From: Verrucomicrobiota bacterium | GTDB taxonomy: Bacteria > Verrucomicrobiota > Kiritimatiellia > JAAZAB01 | Assembly (NCBI GenBank): GCA_018896395.1 | Contig: JAHIMN010000174.1 | Span: forward strand, 1-8,346 | Direction of reading: 5' to 3' | DNA: 8,346 nt | Shown: positions 7,291 to 8,346 of the stretch, piece by piece | How the letters are laid out: each line of letters opens with the position of its first letter | Numbering within the stretch: the stretch's first letter is position 1 | The notes under the pieces: generated by a model | The model's input: only the letters and a program-made list of their open reading frames with translations | What the model was told of the DNA's origin: nothing | Database searches by the model: none | Translations under genes and position numbers: made by a program

Positions 7291-8346
7291 TTATTCGGTA
7301 ATTTCCACTTGGCCGCCGGCCGGCACATCCACCGTTTTCTTGATTCGGAATGCCTTGATGGCCTTCGGCGTCCTGACCGTTACGGTCATTTTCTTTTCCG
7401 TCGGATTCTGGACCTGTACCTTCCAGCGATTGTTTCCTTCCGGAAGCAAGGTCACAACCGCGTCGCGCTGATCGCACACAATGATATTGCCGACAAACAC
7501 ATTTCGAGGCTTTTCCCTCGTGTCCAGCGATGCGATCGTGGCGCCGTCAAGGGCGCCGCAGGGAATCAACGCCTTCGCGTCTTCATCCCAGATTCCCGTG
7601 CTCCAATTGGCGTTCACGCCATGCACTTTGATGGGCAGCGGGATCGGCAGATCAGCCCGGCTGATCGCAAATGACGCGCCGCCGTCTTGCGCCTCCAACT
7701 CTAGATATAACACGGTCGATTTGAGTTTTCCGCTTGAGACCTGCACGTCATACGCGGGTTTACCGGCCAGTCCCATCGAGGTACGAACCCACTCGAACTG
7801 GGCGGAATCGCTCGTTTCAAACCGGCCCCCAGCCATGAACAGTACCCGGTAGCTGATCTCGGTTCCAGCCTTCAACGTCTTGCCTGGCTCAGGCAGACCG
7901 AAATTGATGTGATTGTCTTCCAAATCATAATAGCCGTTCCAGACTCGACCAGGACCCGGCTTGAAATCGGATGAAATATACAATGGATTGTCCAGCGCGA
8001 AAAATCCGCGCGAGCCCAGGGCATGCGGTCCAATGATGACATACCCACCCGGCGGCAACAGGCCCGAGAAATCGGAACGGTAATAACAGGCTTTCCCCGT
8101 AAGAAACCATGATGGCGGCCCGATCACCGTAAACTGGTTGTTAAAGCTTTCCATGGGAATAAACGAAAGGCTTCCCAACGTCACTGCCGGTCGAACGGTG
8201 TCGGACAAGGTGACATCCCGCTTCAACTTCAGCGTGCCTTCAAACAGTTGCAGTCGTGGTCCGTCTAAGTATTTCAGGAAATCGGTGAATCTCAATCGGG
8301 CGTCAATAAGACGGGTCGGCTCTACGGGCATGATCAGTCGCGAAAA
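7291..8346 (-). CDS. C-terminal part of a gene B paralog (gene A), 5' end beyond the window
   Basis: The frame is open from base 8346 to the TAA at 7291-7293, giving at least 351 residues. The first ATG, at 8329-8331, is unlikely to be the start. Five open codons precede it to the edge, no ribosome binding site or signal peptide follows, and the matching part of gene B lies deep inside that protein (from about residue 829). The shared order is KRDVT, then QFEWVRTSMGLAGKPAY (B has QIEWVRTSMGITGSPAY), LELEAQDGG (B: LDLQAQDGG), LPIKVHGVNANWS (B: LPIRIYGLNPHWS), LIPCGALDG (B: LIPFGFTDG), a DTR...CD block, and an NPT segment followed by VPAG close to the C-terminus. The segment appears beta-rich and has no motif I recognise as catalytic. 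It is most likely the tail of a third long secreted family member. A shorter stand-alone protein cannot be excluded. Confidence 0.88.
   Translation of the reverse strand, partial: FSRLIMPVEPTRLIDARLRFTDFLKYLDGPRLQLFEGTLKLKRDVTLSDTVRPAVTLGSLSFIPMESFNNQFTVIGPPSWFLTGKACYYRSDFSGLLPPGGYVIIGPHALGSRGFFALDNPLYISSDFKPGPGRVWNGYYDLEDNHINFGLPEPGKTLKAGTEISYRVLFMAGGRFETSDSAQFEWVRTSMGLAGKPAYDVQVSSGKLKSTVLYLELEAQDGGASFAISRADLPIPLPIKVHGVNANWSTGIWDEDAKALIPCGALDGATIASLDTREKPRNVFVGNIIVCDQRDAVVTLLPEGNNRWKVQVQNPTEKKMTVTVRTPKAIKAFRIKKTVDVPAGGQVEITE

Noticed and set aside
8329..8331. ATG as the true start of gene A
   Set aside because: The frame stays open upstream to the window edge, there is no ribosome binding site or signal peptide, and homology with gene B begins in mid-protein.

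Overview
All four protein-coding genes that I can support lie on the minus strand and read from right to left. In that direction they are: the C-terminal end of a large protein that enters from the right edge (gene A, 7291-8346); a complete 1152-residue secreted protein (gene B, 3810-7268); a DegT/DnrJ/EryC1/StrS-type PLP aminotransferase (2198-3481); and a second long secreted protein that runs off the left edge (gene C, 1-2127, at least 709 residues). A and B are 22 bases apart and are probably co-transcribed. B and the aminotransferase are separated by 328 bases of non-coding, repeat- and hairpin-rich DNA. The aminotransferase and C are 70 bases apart.

A, B and C belong to one family. B and C align from signal peptide to about residue 690. 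Both have a signal peptide, a ThuA/class I glutamine-amidotransferase-like domain (about 34-315 in B), a PHP-like domain of the CehA type (about 358-600 in B) and a PHP-associated beta domain ending in a shared CSD motif. A and B share the C-terminal module of about 310 residues, with matching anchors WVRTSMG, AQDGG and a DTR...CD block. In both B and C the histidine metal ligands expected of an active PHP phosphoesterase are mostly replaced, so this looks like a non-catalytic or re-purposed PHP fold outside the cytoplasm. I know of no function for this composite architecture.

Gene C has no stop codon inside the window. In the other frames it breaks into short, meaningless ORFs, so the left 2.1 kb can look like a gene graveyard. 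Read in the frame set by the ATG at 2127, it is open for 709 codons.

The 328-base gap (3482-3809) holds an imperfect palindrome, a 10-base direct repeat flanking it, and three consecutive hairpins directly after the stop codon of gene B. This looks like dispersed intergenic palindromic repeats or a structured RNA, not a gene.

Organism: moderately GC-rich bacterial DNA with good AGGAGG ribosome binding sites. Large paralogous secreted proteins with ThuA-like and CehA/PHP-like domains suggest an environmental bacterium of the PVC group (Lentisphaerota, Kiritimatiellota, Planctomycetota) or a similar phylum. This is a weak inference from protein style only. How the genes work together is unknown. 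The aminotransferase would make an amino sugar in the cytoplasm, and the three secreted paralogs would act in the envelope or outside the cell.
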